From Ashinkailepas kermadecensis (lineage: Eukaryota; Arthropoda; Thecostraca; Neolepadidae), in NCBI GenBank assembly GCA_034440615.1, contig JAOTOM010005140.1, positions 833,001-897,000 of the forward strand: DNA of 64,000 nucleotides, in the 5' to 3' direction. Of this stretch, positions 9,566 through 19,937 are shown in pieces. The notes beneath the pieces are model-generated. The model had not been told where the DNA came from. It did not search any database and saw only the letters and a program-made list of their open reading frames with translations. Positions within the stretch are counted from its first letter, which is position 1. The number at the start of each line of letters is the position of its first letter. The position numbers and the translations under genes were made by a program.

Positions 9566-10744
9566 TCTGTGCTTATATGCTGCAACTACTCTGATTGGCG
9601 GCACTTTGAATATTTTAGAACCTCACTCAGTTTGACCCAGGTCATTGACCTTGACGACCTGGATTTGAAATTTGTGCAAAATATGCAAAGCAGGTGCATA
9701 ATAAGCTACTGAAATTTTGGTGTCTGCATCTACTAATTCTGCCACTGTTGCGGAAAACCTGAAGGACTCTCGAGAGCCCCCCCAGCCCGGCGAGGGCTAA
9801 TACACATACACAAATCATAATTGATCAAAAAATGATGTATGAATCACCAGAGTAAGTTAGTACATGTACCATTTTACCCGCAATAGAATTTTAACCAGCT
9901 AGCCCTGAGCCGTCGCGTCATGTTTCAAACGAGCCAGCGAAGCCTGATTGCGCAATGGCGAAATCAGGAATTTCCTGAGATGGTCCCGACCAAAAACACG
10001 AAAGAGAAAAATGTGATGAAACATAGAAAGGCTCCTTCGAACATGTAGGGTTTTGCGTGTCGAGAATCTCAAAATGTCTCGTTTCATCTAGTGTGTTTTG
10101 TTTTGTTCCCGGCGCTCACCATTGGCTGCGCCTCCTGATATGCGTAAGTTTGTCTCCGGCTATCACCATGCTGTATGAAGTGCGAAACATGGAGCATTGT
10201 GATAAGAATATAGCCGTTGTGTCGTGCCGGCATGCAGTGTTATCAGAAAACTTGAGCGAAACATGACAATACCCTTTGATACTTCAAAGCATACTTCATG
10301 TGAGCAAGGTCACGCACTAACTTAATAACACCAGCCGCCGAGCAGAAGACGGAATTGCTTTCTGCGTATACGTACTAGCGATTTGACTAGCATCTGGTGG
10401 TAAATACTGGTAGTTTGATCATGTTGGCATAGCAACATAAATAACTTACATATTAATAGAGGCTAATATGAACTTGGACATCAGTTTCCAACCACAACAT
10501 GAAATACTACGATGCGAAAATAGATCGGAGCTTCTAACTTAATCGTATGGCGTTGAGCAAGCTTCAAAATTGGGCAAAATTGCGCGAAAACTTGACCACC
10601 GTAAAGCTGGTTAAAACGAGGTGTTTTAAATATGCGCACATGTAATCCGTCATACATGGGTAACTCTACCCTGGATAGTTCGCAAAAGTGGTTATGCCGG
10701 TGATCGTTTACACAAAATAACATGGTTGCAACGCAAATCATGGT
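9566..10744. other. Non-coding stretch, nothing recognised
   Basis: Unique-looking, AT-rich sequence between the transposon and the 10.7 kb repeat. No motif-bearing frame or tandem repeat was seen. Confidence 0.5.
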
Positions 10745-10836
10745 TCTCTTGCATGTTGAATATTTCTTACTCTTTCTAGCATGTCCGCTGTCGAACAATT
10801 ATCCCGTTACATTCGCATTACGTGGTGTTTCCCCGC
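10745..10836. repeat. Second copy of the 1-92 segment
   Basis: Shares AATATTTCTTACTC, GTCGAACAA-TA-CCCGTTA and ATTCGCA-T with 1-92 in the same orientation, at about 75-80% by eye. It lies in the presumed intron upstream of the CBM14 exon. Confidence 0.7.
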
Positions 10837-10867
10837 AAAGTTAGCTAAATAATTTATTGTGATCCAT

Positions 10868-11125
10868 GAACTGCACCGTGATGTGCACCTTCTGTTGTTG
10901 CAAGTGTTCCACGTATGTCCACCACATACAGCGATGGGCACCTGTTGTGGCAGGTGTTCCACGTATCTCCACCACATACAGTGATGGGCACCTGTTGTTG
11001 CTGCAGGTGTTCCACGTGTGTTAACCAAATACAGTGATAGGCACCTTCTGTTGTTGCAGCTGTCCAACGTGTGTCCACCACAAGCAGTGATGGTCACCTT
11101 CTGTTGTTGCAGGTGTTCCACGTGT
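10868..11125 (+). repeat. Five tandem copies of an intron/exon junction
   Basis: The unit (50-53 bp) contains CACCTTCTGTTGTTGCAG followed by GTGTTCCACGTGTGTCC. Junction AGs fall at 10,903, 10,953, 11,006, 11,059 and 11,112. The last one opens the CBM14 exon; the other four repeat the acceptor plus the first ~15-20 exon bases and then run into the next unit. Each copy looks like a usable 3' splice site. Confidence 0.8.
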
Positions 11126-11343
11126 GTCCACCGCGGACGTTGCTGAAGACTTCTGGCTTCCGGAGCAGACCGACGACAACCTTCCTCTGCCCAAACGGTA
11201 CCCTCTTCAATCAGGAATATTTCGTATGCGACTGGTGGTTCAACGTGCGCTGCAACAAGGCAACTGATTTCTACGCCGACAACAGGCTGTTCTACAAGGC
11301 TACGCTTTCCTCCAACAGTCTGCTGAAGAAAGCCAACGTGTAG
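11113..11343 (+). CDS. Terminal exon of a CPAP1-like chitin-binding (CBM14) protein
   Basis: The exon begins at the acceptor TTGTTGCAG before 11,113 (VFHVC...) and ends at TAG 11,341-11,343, giving 76 residues. It carries the second half of a peritrophin-A domain: C at 5, C at 26 (LCPNGTLFNQ), then FVCDWWFNVRC, that is Cys 3-6 of six. The exon start is the same codon as in the minus-strand gene at 51,838, so the two share an ancestral phase-0 intron. The spacing between the third and fourth Cys is 20 residues against 9 in the paralogue, unusually long. The short tail ends KKANV. The upstream exon with Cys 1-2 was not found and may lie beyond the TEs. Family role: binding chitin of cuticle or peritrophic matrix, extracellular. 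Confidence 0.72.
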   Translation: MFHVCPPRTLLKTSGFRSRPTTTFLCPNGTLFNQEYFVCDWWFNVRCNKATDFYADNRLFYKATLSSNSLLKKANV

Positions 11344-11488
11344 TGACGGTGACTGTGCCCGAAATCAAACGCACTGTCGACATCGACACACACGTGGGTT
11401 ATGGCTGGCATTAGTGACTGCGATAATGACTGAGTGGTGGTTGGTTTTGTGGAAGTGACCCCAGCTGCGACTGTGCTAGTGACGGTGC

Positions 11489-11494
11489 AATAAA
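11489..11494 (+). promoter_or_regulatory. Candidate polyadenylation signal AATAAA
   Basis: AATAAA lies 146 bp after the stop of the CBM14 exon, a normal distance for a short 3'UTR. Confidence 0.5.
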
Positions 11495-12312
11495 TTGTAG
11501 AAGCAACTGTGGCCGCGACTGCAGTGGCGACTGTAGCAACGGCTGCGGCCCGGTGTTTATGGTAGCAATAATAGTGGGGACCGTGGTCACGACTGGAGTC
11601 CAGCAGCTGAGATAGGTGTGACATTTTGATTGCAGTAAAAACGGCTGCAGTGCATTTGCCCGTCTTGCATCACTTCAGTAGTGTGGTAGACTCGCAGCAC
11701 TTGCGGCACCAAAGTAGCCATCATCTGCTCCTGCCAAACCAACCGAGCTACAGCTGCTCATCTACTACATCGAACATTTCAAATTAGGTGATGTCAACAT
11801 GCGCCAATGTTTGGCTGTGACTGGTTAGCATTGCGCTATGCGCAGTCGCTGTAGGTTGAGATCAATATTGCAGTTTTGTTTAGTTCTTGAGATTAGAATT
11901 CGATATCACGGTCTCAGCTTTCATAGCATGCTTCAGAGAAACATTGCTATTTGGTTTTCCTTCTCTGTGTTGCTGATAAGCACGTTGGACTCCGAAATCA
12001 GGCTCAGGCTTTCGTGAGATCCATGGACATTGATAATCATTGTGTGTTCTTATAGCAGCATACCAAAGCATAGATCATGCTTTATTCATAGAAATGAATT
12101 ATTCATAAATATGATCTATTCATTGAAAACCTGTTCAATCCAGAAGTTTACTTTTTCTGTGCGTCTCGCGTGCGACGTTGAACGAAATGACAGTCAGTTG
12201 AGCTTCCTTGGTTTAAGTTCTGCTCTGGAGAGAAATGGGCGGAATTCACCCGGGGGCGGTGCTACCACGGCTTCCCCCACATCCTACCGCTCAGCAATGC
12301 AGCAGTCAAGCG
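11495..12312. other. Non-coding stretch after the CBM14 exon
   Basis: Begins with GACTG/GTGACTG-rich low-complexity sequence (11,340-11,560), then unique AT-rich DNA. No gene recognised. Confidence 0.5.
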
Positions 12313-12436
12313 GACAGGCATAATCGTCAGGCGAAAAGGCATCGTCGACAGGCGAACAGGCATCATCAGGCGGGCAGGCATCATCGCCAGGCGGACAGGC
12401 GCTATCGCCAGGCGGACAGGCATCATCACCAGGCGC
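12313..12436. repeat. 21-bp tandem repeat
   Basis: About six units of the type CAGGCGGACAGGCATCATCGC. Because 21 is divisible by three, all frames stay open through it and give spurious RQADRHH peptides. Confidence 0.75.
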
Positions 12437-13439
12437 CAACACATTCCCACCACGGCGCTAATCCGTGTGCTGTCGTCAGGATATTGCTAAGTCGCTGTGT
12501 TAATCACATTGTCACGACTGGCGCCTGGCTAGATTATGTGACTGCGGTGCTTTGTTTCATTTGGACAGCTTCAGAAGTGGAAGCACAATCTCTTTCTTCG
12601 AGAACTGTCGCTGTCACCAGTTCGGACCGGTCAGTTTTGGCGCAGTGGGAATGACACCTGGCGATACCCTCCCATGTGGAGCTGTGAACACACTTGGAAC
12701 ACTGATGCAAATTTTACGCTATAATCCTACAAATCATTTAAACAGTGATAAATAGAGGCACTACAGGTCATGGTATATCTAATCCCTCCACAGCATTGAG
12801 GGATGTCGGCCAAAATACCTAATTGGTATCTCAATGCAAGAGCGAGCCACCGGCAAATTAGGGTTAATACACGGTGCGCTTAGATGCAAGCCTTACAGAT
12901 CAGCGTGATTAGCTGTCCGTCACACCATATATCGTGCGATAACGCCGCTTTCTCTGCATAACATTATGCTTAGGTATATAGGTCAACGGACGAGAGCCGC
13001 AATCAAATATTTGTTATCGGATGAATCGAAGGTGAATTCGATATCAAATCATGTTTGGCGCGAGTCCTTTAACGAGTTCATCTTCCAACATTTTCACTAG
13101 CATTCATGTCTTTCTTCTTCATGATTTGTGCAATATGTATAGATTAAAACTACTAAAATCATTACTAGTCCCCAGGCCGGCGCCATCCACCCAGTAACGA
13201 TTATAGTTAGCTCATGATTGGTCCTCCACTGCGGAAATCCTAATTTCCCCAGAAGGGAAGAAAGCATAAAACAGAAATCACCGTTAATGCATCTAATGAT
13301 GTTTTGACGCTAATTGAAATACATGCATCTAACCAATGGTTGGCCGTGATAGATGGGACCAGTCCGGCGATAGGGGGAACGTGCACCCTGCTGTGCCTAC
13401 TCTGGACTGAGCACAGAGACGTGCAAGTTGATGGAAGAC
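12437..13439. other. Non-coding stretch, nothing recognised
   Basis: No tandem repeat, TE end or motif-bearing frame was identified between the 21-bp array and the foldback-family fragment at 13.4 kb. Confidence 0.5.
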
Positions 13440-13995
13440 TACTTCCTCCACTTTGTGGAGCCGGAAAAGAAACGTGTCGGGGCACCGGAAAAAAATCGCA
13501 CCGGGAGCCCGAAGAATCGTGCCGGCCGGTACCTAAAAACGGCGATGGACAAAAGAGCAAGAAGACCTTAAAAAAACAGGATTCTCAATAATGTGTCAGG
13601 CCCCTACCAAAATGGGCTGGAGCTATAAAATACATCCGTAGACGAAGTAAAACGCAACTGGTCCAAAAAAGAACACCGAGCCAGGGCTCCGGTTCGGTAG
13701 CCATTCTGCGAGCATGTTTAACCAAAGAGATGAGGTGCATCAAAGTGCCGCGGGTATCCGGATTTCTTGGCTATCAGAAAATGTGGGAAGAAGAGAACTA
13801 ATCATCGAATTGAAATTATCCGAATTTTCCAAGCGAGCACCCATACGAAACATTCCATCGCGTCACATATGGCTATCATGTGGCAGCAGTTAGCAAAGCG
13901 TTGGAGGCCTAGCAGAAACCATAAAATCGCACCAAGTGTAGCGAATGCGTCGAATGAGCAAGGCGGTTGTGAAGTTGCGATTAGAAACAATTGGC
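13440..13995 (-). mobile_element. Foldback-family fragment: arm plus core
   Basis: 13,440-13,590 has the GCACCGGAAAAAAATCG / GAGCCCGAAGAATCG type repeats of the arm. 13,640-13,810 (TCCGTAGACGAAG, TTCGGTAGCCA, GGGAAGAAGAGAACTAATC) matches 43,390-43,580. 13,815-13,990 (ATGTGGCAGCAGTTAGCAAA, GCGAATGCGTCGAATG) is the reverse complement of 63,060-63,270 and 37,830-38,040. The order is the inverse of the copy at 62-64 kb, so this is a reversed partial copy. Confidence 0.75.
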
Positions 13996-14565
13996 TCAAT
14001 CGAAGCTTCTCTGTGTCTAACCAAAGACGAAGGTGTGCAGGATAATTAATTAGGGTCAGGGTGAATATGTTCCCCCTCAGGGTGAAGATATTTTAGTTTC
14101 GTTTTGCTTAATGTGAAAAGAACAAACTGGAAGCACTTTTTGGAAGATAATTTAGGGATCCCTAGCCTAATGATCTGTCCAATGGCTATGGGTGGACTTA
14201 ATAGCCAACAAGCTTTCAGTTTAAGGCAGGTCAGGCCAGTGTCGGGGTCAGGGTCAGGGTCAGGTCAGGATAGGATTAGTCTTTTTACCTCTGGTAGGAT
14301 AATGTAGCATTATGCCATTTATAGCTTGTTGTAATTGCTAAATTCAACAAACATTTTTTTAATATTATTTCAGCACACTGCCCAAGACTCTTAATGTCAT
14401 TGTATTTTTTAAGAAATTGCACATTGTTCATCAGCATCAATGCAGTGGTTCATGTATGGGTACCTGTGGTACAGATACAGCACCAACTGCACCAACTGTT
14501 TCAACAGCACCAACTGTTTCAAATGACAACTGGCGCTCAACTAAACATAAATAAACTAGAACAGG

Positions 14566-14865
14566 CCGTGACATACCGAAGAGGGGGGGGGGGCGGAGCA
14601 AAAGGAAAACTGTCCCTGTCCGGAGAGGTGATGGGCCCCGAAAGAATCACGGCGGAGCTGGACAAAAATGTGCCGGGCCCCGAAATCTTACATTGGGGCC
14701 CAAAAAAAAATACCGTCGAAGCTCGACAAAATCCCCGGGGCACCGAAAATCGAGCCAGGCTCAGACAAGCTCAGAAGAGGTCCAGAAATATTTCGTGAAG
14801 CCTAGAAAACTCGCGTCGGATCCCCGAAACATCGCCATCATTCCAGGGATTGATGTGAAGACGCG
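14566..14865. mobile_element. Foldback-family end fragment
   Basis: Begins with a terminus-like GTGACATACCGAAGAGG followed by a G-run, then arm repeats (GGGCCCCGAAAGAATCACGG, GGGCCCCGAAATC). The terminus resembles CAGTGGCGTACGGAAGG at 40,885. It has no matching right end nearby. Confidence 0.6.
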
Positions 14866-15366
14866 CATGTTAAACTAACATGGTCTCTGGTGACCCCACT
14901 ATCGGTAAAAATGTAATATATGATATGCCAATGGCTCTCCATGGGCAGAGCTTTCTAACGTTCTTTTGCATTTTGTCCTAGCGTGCGCAGATTGGATGTT
15001 AGTGGGGGTGGGGGGGGGGGGGTTCAAGCCACCGCTCAGCCAGCCGAAGGTGGATCTCTCGTTCCACCCGATGAGGGAAGGCTATGAGGGATTACAAAAC
15101 ATGTCTCGATAATTGACTTACACACACATACATCATTACTGTAAGGTGTTAGCTCATTTTCACATACGCTAAGCGATAGAATTCAGAAAATGTAGCACTT
15201 TTCTTTGGATAGCAGTCCCCTCTGGCTAGGAGCTTTCCGCCGCCCGTGTTAGCCGTCACTAATCAGCATCTTAATTAGCGCAAAATGAGCAGGGATTGTC
15301 GCTCAACAACCGTTGTCTATTTTATGACTCCTGACTCCTTCGACCGGCTCGTACTCAGCTGGAGTG
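14866..15366. other. Non-coding stretch with a G-run
   Basis: Contains GGGGGTGGGGGGGGGGGG near 15,003-15,021 and otherwise no recognised content. Confidence 0.5.
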
Positions 15367-15369
15367 TCA

Positions 15370-15512
15370 CAACAGCGAGCAGTGGACCACTGCGGGGGCC
15401 TCGTCAACAGCGAGCAGTGGACCACTGCGGGGGCCTCGTCAACAGCGAGCAGTGGACCACTGCGGGGGCCTCGTCAACAGCGAGCAGTGGACCACTGCGG
15501 GGGCCTCGTCAA
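15370..15512. repeat. 35-bp tandem repeat, four near-identical copies
   Basis: The unit carries CAGCGAGCAGTGGACCACTG and GGGGGCCTCGT. Starts of CAGCGAGCAG are 35 bp apart (15,373; 15,408; and so on). Each unit contains the interrupted palindrome CAGTGG-A-CCACTG. The copies are almost identical, which indicates recent expansion. Confidence 0.88.
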
Positions 15513-15666
15513 TGCTCGCGCTGTTGGACTGCGTCACGTGAACACCGACTCGTAATTATGCCAGACAGCCGCTAACGGACCCGTCAGATCTGGTAGGCAA
15601 CAGTTGCAGCCATCACTGCCGGCCGTGTTTTCGCCGACAGCGGCCTTTTCTGCGCGGCAGTCGTGT

Positions 15667-15731
15667 CTGGCGCAGCCACCTGCCTGGCGCACCCGCCATG
15701 CTTGGCACACCCGCCATGCCTGGCGCACTAT
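15667..15731. repeat. Left part of the 72-bp minisatellite
   Basis: Three 18-bp units of the TGGCGCAC(C) type (CTGGCGCACCCGCCATG, TTGGCACACCCGCCATG, CTGGCGCACTAT). The last unit is cut after CACTAT by the MITE at 15,732 and resumes at 16,677. Confidence 0.85.
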
Positions 15732-16676
15732 GGGTCTGTTCCCGTGGCTCCACCCGAAGGAACTCAGTGGAGGCTAGTTGAGGCTAGTTGAGACTGGCCC
15801 ACGGGAACGACCGGTGGAGCTTGGTGGAGAAATCAGCTGACAGCGGTGGGAATTCCGCGACAAAAAGGAAGCATTTGGCGCTGTATCATAAATTGGCCAA
15901 ATTGCCTTTCAAATGTTTGTCCAGATGATCACACAATGTACATAGTATGCCTTGTTTTACAAGGTCCCAAATTTGTCTTTATTTCTGGCTATGTATGTGT
16001 CCTCAGAGACTGCGGGGAGCACACGTCCTTTTCGCCTATGGGATGAACCAGGCAATCTCTCTTTCCTCTCGGTTGAGCATCGTCTCTCCCTGTTTTGCAG
16101 TTTGGCCTGCCTTCTTAACGTACAGCATATAATATCGTGTCTGGACCCGCCGGGCTCCCTCGGCCCCGAGGCGCTTCTCTACCCGATGCTGACTTTTCCT
16201 CATCTCAACTTGCCCGACCTCGTCGATCGGGCTCGAGTAGGATTTTAGTCGGCGCCAGGAGAACGGCGGTACTTCTGGGCAGGGAAATTGCGGCGGATCC
16301 GCCGGGAAAGTAACATCTTCCCTTACGCCGAATGACGTTGATCAAAGGCCAAAAAAACATGTTTGTGGTCTGCATCTGTTACTTCGATTATTGTTCATAG
16401 TTGTAGTAGTAATTTCATATTTCCTTTGCGAAGGATGATCCTGGTATTCAGTTGATGCATGAAGATGCGATTCATATCGTTGTTTACGCGCAAATATATG
16501 GCACAAGTGCGCCGTAATTGAGCTCAACTGAAAAATCACAATTGGACCCTGCTTCTGGGCTGGCGGAGCTTTTGCTCCACTGGTGGAGGTTGGTGGAGGA
16601 AAAATCTCCACCGGATTTGCGACGGGAACGACCAGTGGAGGTTTGTGGAGGTTATTGGAGCCACGGGAACAGACCC
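15732..16676. mobile_element. PIF/Harbinger-like MITE inserted in a minisatellite
   Basis: The ends are perfect inverted repeats for at least 20 bp (GGGTCTGTTCCCGTGGCTCC). The element is flanked by a 3-bp duplication TAT (15,729-15,731 and 16,677-16,679). Removing 945 bp plus one TAT restores an uninterrupted minisatellite unit, CACTAT-CTGTGT. GG...CTGTT termini and a 3-bp TWN duplication are typical of PIF/Harbinger; assignment to that superfamily is inference. Subterminal GTGGAG/CTCCAC motifs repeat on both sides (for example GTGGAGGTTGGTGGAGG). There is no transposase, so it is non-autonomous. Confidence 0.85.
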
Positions 16677-18080
16677 TATCTGTGTTTGGCGCACCAGCCA
16701 GGTTTGGCGCACCGTCCGTGTCTGGCACACCCGCCATGCCTGGCGCACTATCTGTGTCTGGCGCACCAGCCAGGTTTGGCGCACCGTCCGTGTCTGGCAC
16801 ACTAGCCATGCCTGGCGCACTGTCTGTGTTTGGCGCACCAGCCAGGTTTGGCGCACAGTCCGTGTCTGGCACACCCGCCATGCCTGGCGCACTATCTGTG
16901 TTTGGCGCACCAGCCAGGTTTGGCGCACCGTCCGTGTCTGGCACACCCGCCATGCCTGGCGCACTATCTGTGTCTGGCGCACCAGCCAGGTTTGGCGCAC
17001 CGTCCGTGTCTGGCACACTAGCCATGCCTGGCGCACTATCTGTGTTTGGCGCACCAGCCAGGTTTGGCGCACCGTCCGTGTCTGGCACACCCGCCATGCC
17101 TGGCGCACTATCTGTGTTTGGCGCACCAGCCAGGTTTGGCGCACCGTCCGTGTCTGGCACACCCGCCATGCCTGGCGCACTATCTGTGTTTGGCGCACCA
17201 GCCAGAGGTTTGGCGCACCGTCCGTGTCTGGCACACTAGCCATGCCTGGCGCACTGTCTGTGTCTGGCGCACCAGCCAGGTTTGGCGCACAGTCCGTGTC
17301 TGGCACACCCGCCATGCCTGGCGCACTATCTGTGTCTGGCGCACCAGCCAGGTTTGGCGCACCGTCCGTGTCTGGCACACCAGCCATGCCTGGCGCACTG
17401 TCTGTGTTTGGCGCACCAGCCAGGTTTGGCGCACCGTCCGTGTCTGGCACACTAGCCATGCCTGGCGCACTGTCTGTGTTTGGCGCACCGTCCGTGTCCG
17501 GCACACTAGCCATGCCTGGCGCACTGTCTGTGTTTGGCGCACAGCAGATTTGCGCACCGTCCGTGTCTGGCACACTAGCCATGCCTGGCGCACTGTCTGT
17601 GTCTGGCGCACCAGCCAGGTTTGGCGCACAGTCCGTGTCTGGCACACCCGCCATGCCTGGCGCACTATCTGTGTCTGGCGCACCAGCCAGGTTTGGCGCA
17701 CCGTCCGTGTCTGGCACACCCGCCATGCCTGGCGCACTATTGTGTCTGGTTTGTTCTGGCGTACCAGCCAGGTTTGGCGCACCGTCCGTGTCTGGCACAC
17801 TAGCCATGCCTGGCGCATGTCTATGTTTGGCGCACCTGCCTGTGTTTGGCGCACCGTCCGTGTCTGTCACACTAGCCATGCCTGGCGCACTGTCTGTGTT
17901 TGGCGCACCGTCCGTGTCCGGCACACTAGCCATGCCTGGCGCACTGTCTGTGTTTGGCGCACCGTCCGTGTCCGGCACACTAGCCATGCCTGGCGCACTG
18001 TCTGTGTTTGGCGCACCGTCCGTGTCCGGCACACTAGCCATGCCTGGCGCACCGTCCGTGTCTGGCACACTAGCCATGCC
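16677..18080. repeat. 72-bp higher-order minisatellite built from 18-bp units
   Basis: Each 72-bp unit is four related 18-mers: TGGCGCACCAGCCAGGTT, TGGCGCACCGTCCGTGTC, TGGCACACCCGCCATGCC and TGGCGCACTATCTGTGTY. Around 19 unit-equivalents follow, with local deletions (for example 17,480-17,560 and 17,900-18,060, where two of the four 18-mers are lost). Both 18 and 72 are divisible by three, which keeps several frames on both strands open for over 500 codons. These frames have no start context or non-repeat domain and are not genes. Confidence 0.92.
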
Positions 18081-18418
18081 GCGGCGTCCATTGGTCCCTG
18101 ATGTATCGGCCTCGTCTGTGCAGATACGTGAGCACGGGAGGCGGCCACGTGCAACTGTGCCTCCTCTGGCATTATTTACATATGTGAAACATGCGTGACG
18201 CAATGAAAGGCCGTTGCATTGCAAGGTCACTAGACAGTGTCGGCGGGCAGAGTCCAGACAGAGACCGAGTTATGAGAGGTGCACAGGACGAGAGTAACAA
18301 GCAGTTAGCGGTGGTGGACCGTCTCCTGCTGCCACCGATCATCTGGGACCATGCAGTTGCCGATCCTCTGGGGCCGTAGATGTCATCGCTCTTCGCTGCT
18401 TGTACGCGGGATCAGCTG

Positions 18419-18770
18419 CAGGCAGCTCTCCATGGCCGACATCTGAGACGGCCAGCGGTGACAGACGTACAGGCAGCTCTCCATGGCCGACAACTGCGAC
18501 GGCCAGCGGTGACAGACGTACAGGCAGCTCTCCATGACCGACATCTGAGGCGGCCAGCGGTGACAGACATAGAGGCAGCTCTCCATGGCCGACATCTGAG
18601 ACGGCCAGCGGTGACAGACATACAGGCAGCTCTCCATGACCGACATCTGAGGGAGCCAGCGGTGACAGACATACAGGCAGCTCTCCATGACCGACATCTG
18701 AGGGAGCCAGCGGTGACAGACATACAGGCAGCTCTCCATGACCGACATCTGAGGCGGCCAGCGGTGACAG
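18419..18770. repeat. 51-bp minisatellite, left block
   Basis: Seven copies of a 51-bp unit containing CAGGCAGCTCTCCATG, CGACATCTGAGRCGG and CCAGCGGTGACAGACRT. It is continuous in sequence with the block at 19,938 and is split from it by a LINE fragment. Frames through it are repeat artefacts, since 51 is 17 codons. Confidence 0.92.
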
Positions 18771-19937
18771 TCAATCAATCAATCAATCATATATTGAGGT
18801 CTCCATAGTCCAGGCAATGTAGAAACAAAGCATGTACGTCATGGCTTTTCAGCCCTCTCGTCAAATCACAGTTGAAAATATAAGATAAAATGCCTACTGA
18901 CCGTCTCCTGATTTAAAATCTAACAATAATAAAGCACATTTGAGATGAGCGTATGCAGCACTATATCACGGGTGGCCAGCATCCTTCCTCAACTTCTCAT
19001 TCCATGCCGCGATTGCCCTATATGGGAAGTTGTGTCTGGCGAATTCAGTCCTAATCCTAGGTAGCTCGAGCATATCTGCGTCTGTACCTCGTGTCCGCCT
19101 ACTGGAGACTTCGTCACGACGGGTGAGACACTCTGCCAAGCTAGGAGGGACGGATGTAGACAAGAGCCTCTCGACCATGGCCACATCCCGCTCTTCGACC
19201 ATCCTCTCGACCCTCGGCCAGCCCAGCGCCTCAAGGGTGGGCGTTATGTGTTCTCGTCTGTGCTGGCCGGAAACGATACGAGCGCCGAAATTTATGATCT
19301 TTTGAATTCTGTATTTCTGCGATTTGTTACAACCTCCCCAAACTGTCAAACAATACTGAAGGTGTGGGAAAACGAGAGCCTGAACAAGAAGTTTCTTTGT
19401 CTCACGCGGAATTTTGTGACGTAATTTTGAAAGCCCGACGAGAACAAAATAACACCGCCGAATGACCTGCGACACTTGCTTTTCCCATGTAAGAGCCGAA
19501 TCCACGAATACCCCTAGAATCTTAGCGTGAGGCGAAGCCTCAATTTTGTTGTTTCCGAACTGGATGCTGAACGGGGCTGACTTTTTGCGCAGGGGTTTAA
19601 TGATCAAGAGCTCAGTTTTGCTTGGGTTAATTTTGAGTCGGCTCTGAGTGAACCAATTTTGGGCGACGCTATGTCATCTGCATATGAAACTTGCTTACCA
19701 CAAGTTAGATGTGAGACCAGATCATTAGTGAAAATCAAAAATAATTTTGGTCCTAGCTGGGACCCCTGGACGACGCCGTGCGTCACCGGCAGGGGTCCAG
19801 CGGAACTGTCCTTTATTCTTTGGGTGCGGTCACTCAGCCAGTCCCTGAACCGGTGGTCACTGATCCCGTACCAACCGAGTTTGTCCAGAAGACGGTTGTG
19901 CTCCACCGAATCAAAGGCACGGGACGTATCAGCGGTC
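18771..19937 (-). mobile_element. 5'-truncated LINE inserted in the 51-bp minisatellite
   Basis: On the minus strand the fragment reads from RT motifs to a 3' tail of tandem ATTG/TGAT (18,771-18,790). Both outer flanks are the same 51-bp array. GCGGTGACAG before the tail and GCGGTCAACAG at the other junction may be the target duplication. A severely 5'-truncated copy ending in a short-repeat tail is the product expected of target-primed reverse transcription. The clade is not certain; the tail and motifs are unlike the CR1 copy at 0-4 kb. Confidence 0.85.
18966..19937 (-). pseudogene. LINE reverse transcriptase fragment, frameshifted
   Basis: From 19,935 downward: TSRAFDSVEHNRLLDKLG, HGVVQGSQLGPKLFLIF (the usual GVPQGS is VVQGS) and YADD. 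The frame then stops at 19,604 and coding sense continues in another frame from about 19,670 (QNWFTQSRLKINPSKTE) to 18,966, with LGVFVDSALTWEKQV and HLQYCLTVWGG. About 30 residues normally found between YADD and the NWF block are missing, so there is a deletion with a frameshift. N-terminal endonuclease and early RT blocks are absent. Confidence 0.82.

Noticed and set aside
9435..9635. Small ORF identical at two places (MTVDLIFLKMAQ...)
   Set aside because: It lies inside both terminal inverted repeats of the DNA transposon, so the duplication is explained without a gene.
15370..15512. CRISPR-like array
   Set aside because: Direct contiguous repeats without unique spacers, in a eukaryotic context.
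16536..18230. 564- and 517-codon open frames on both strands
   Set aside because: They are products of the 72-bp (4 x 18) minisatellite, whose unit length keeps frames open; no start context, domain or splice evidence.
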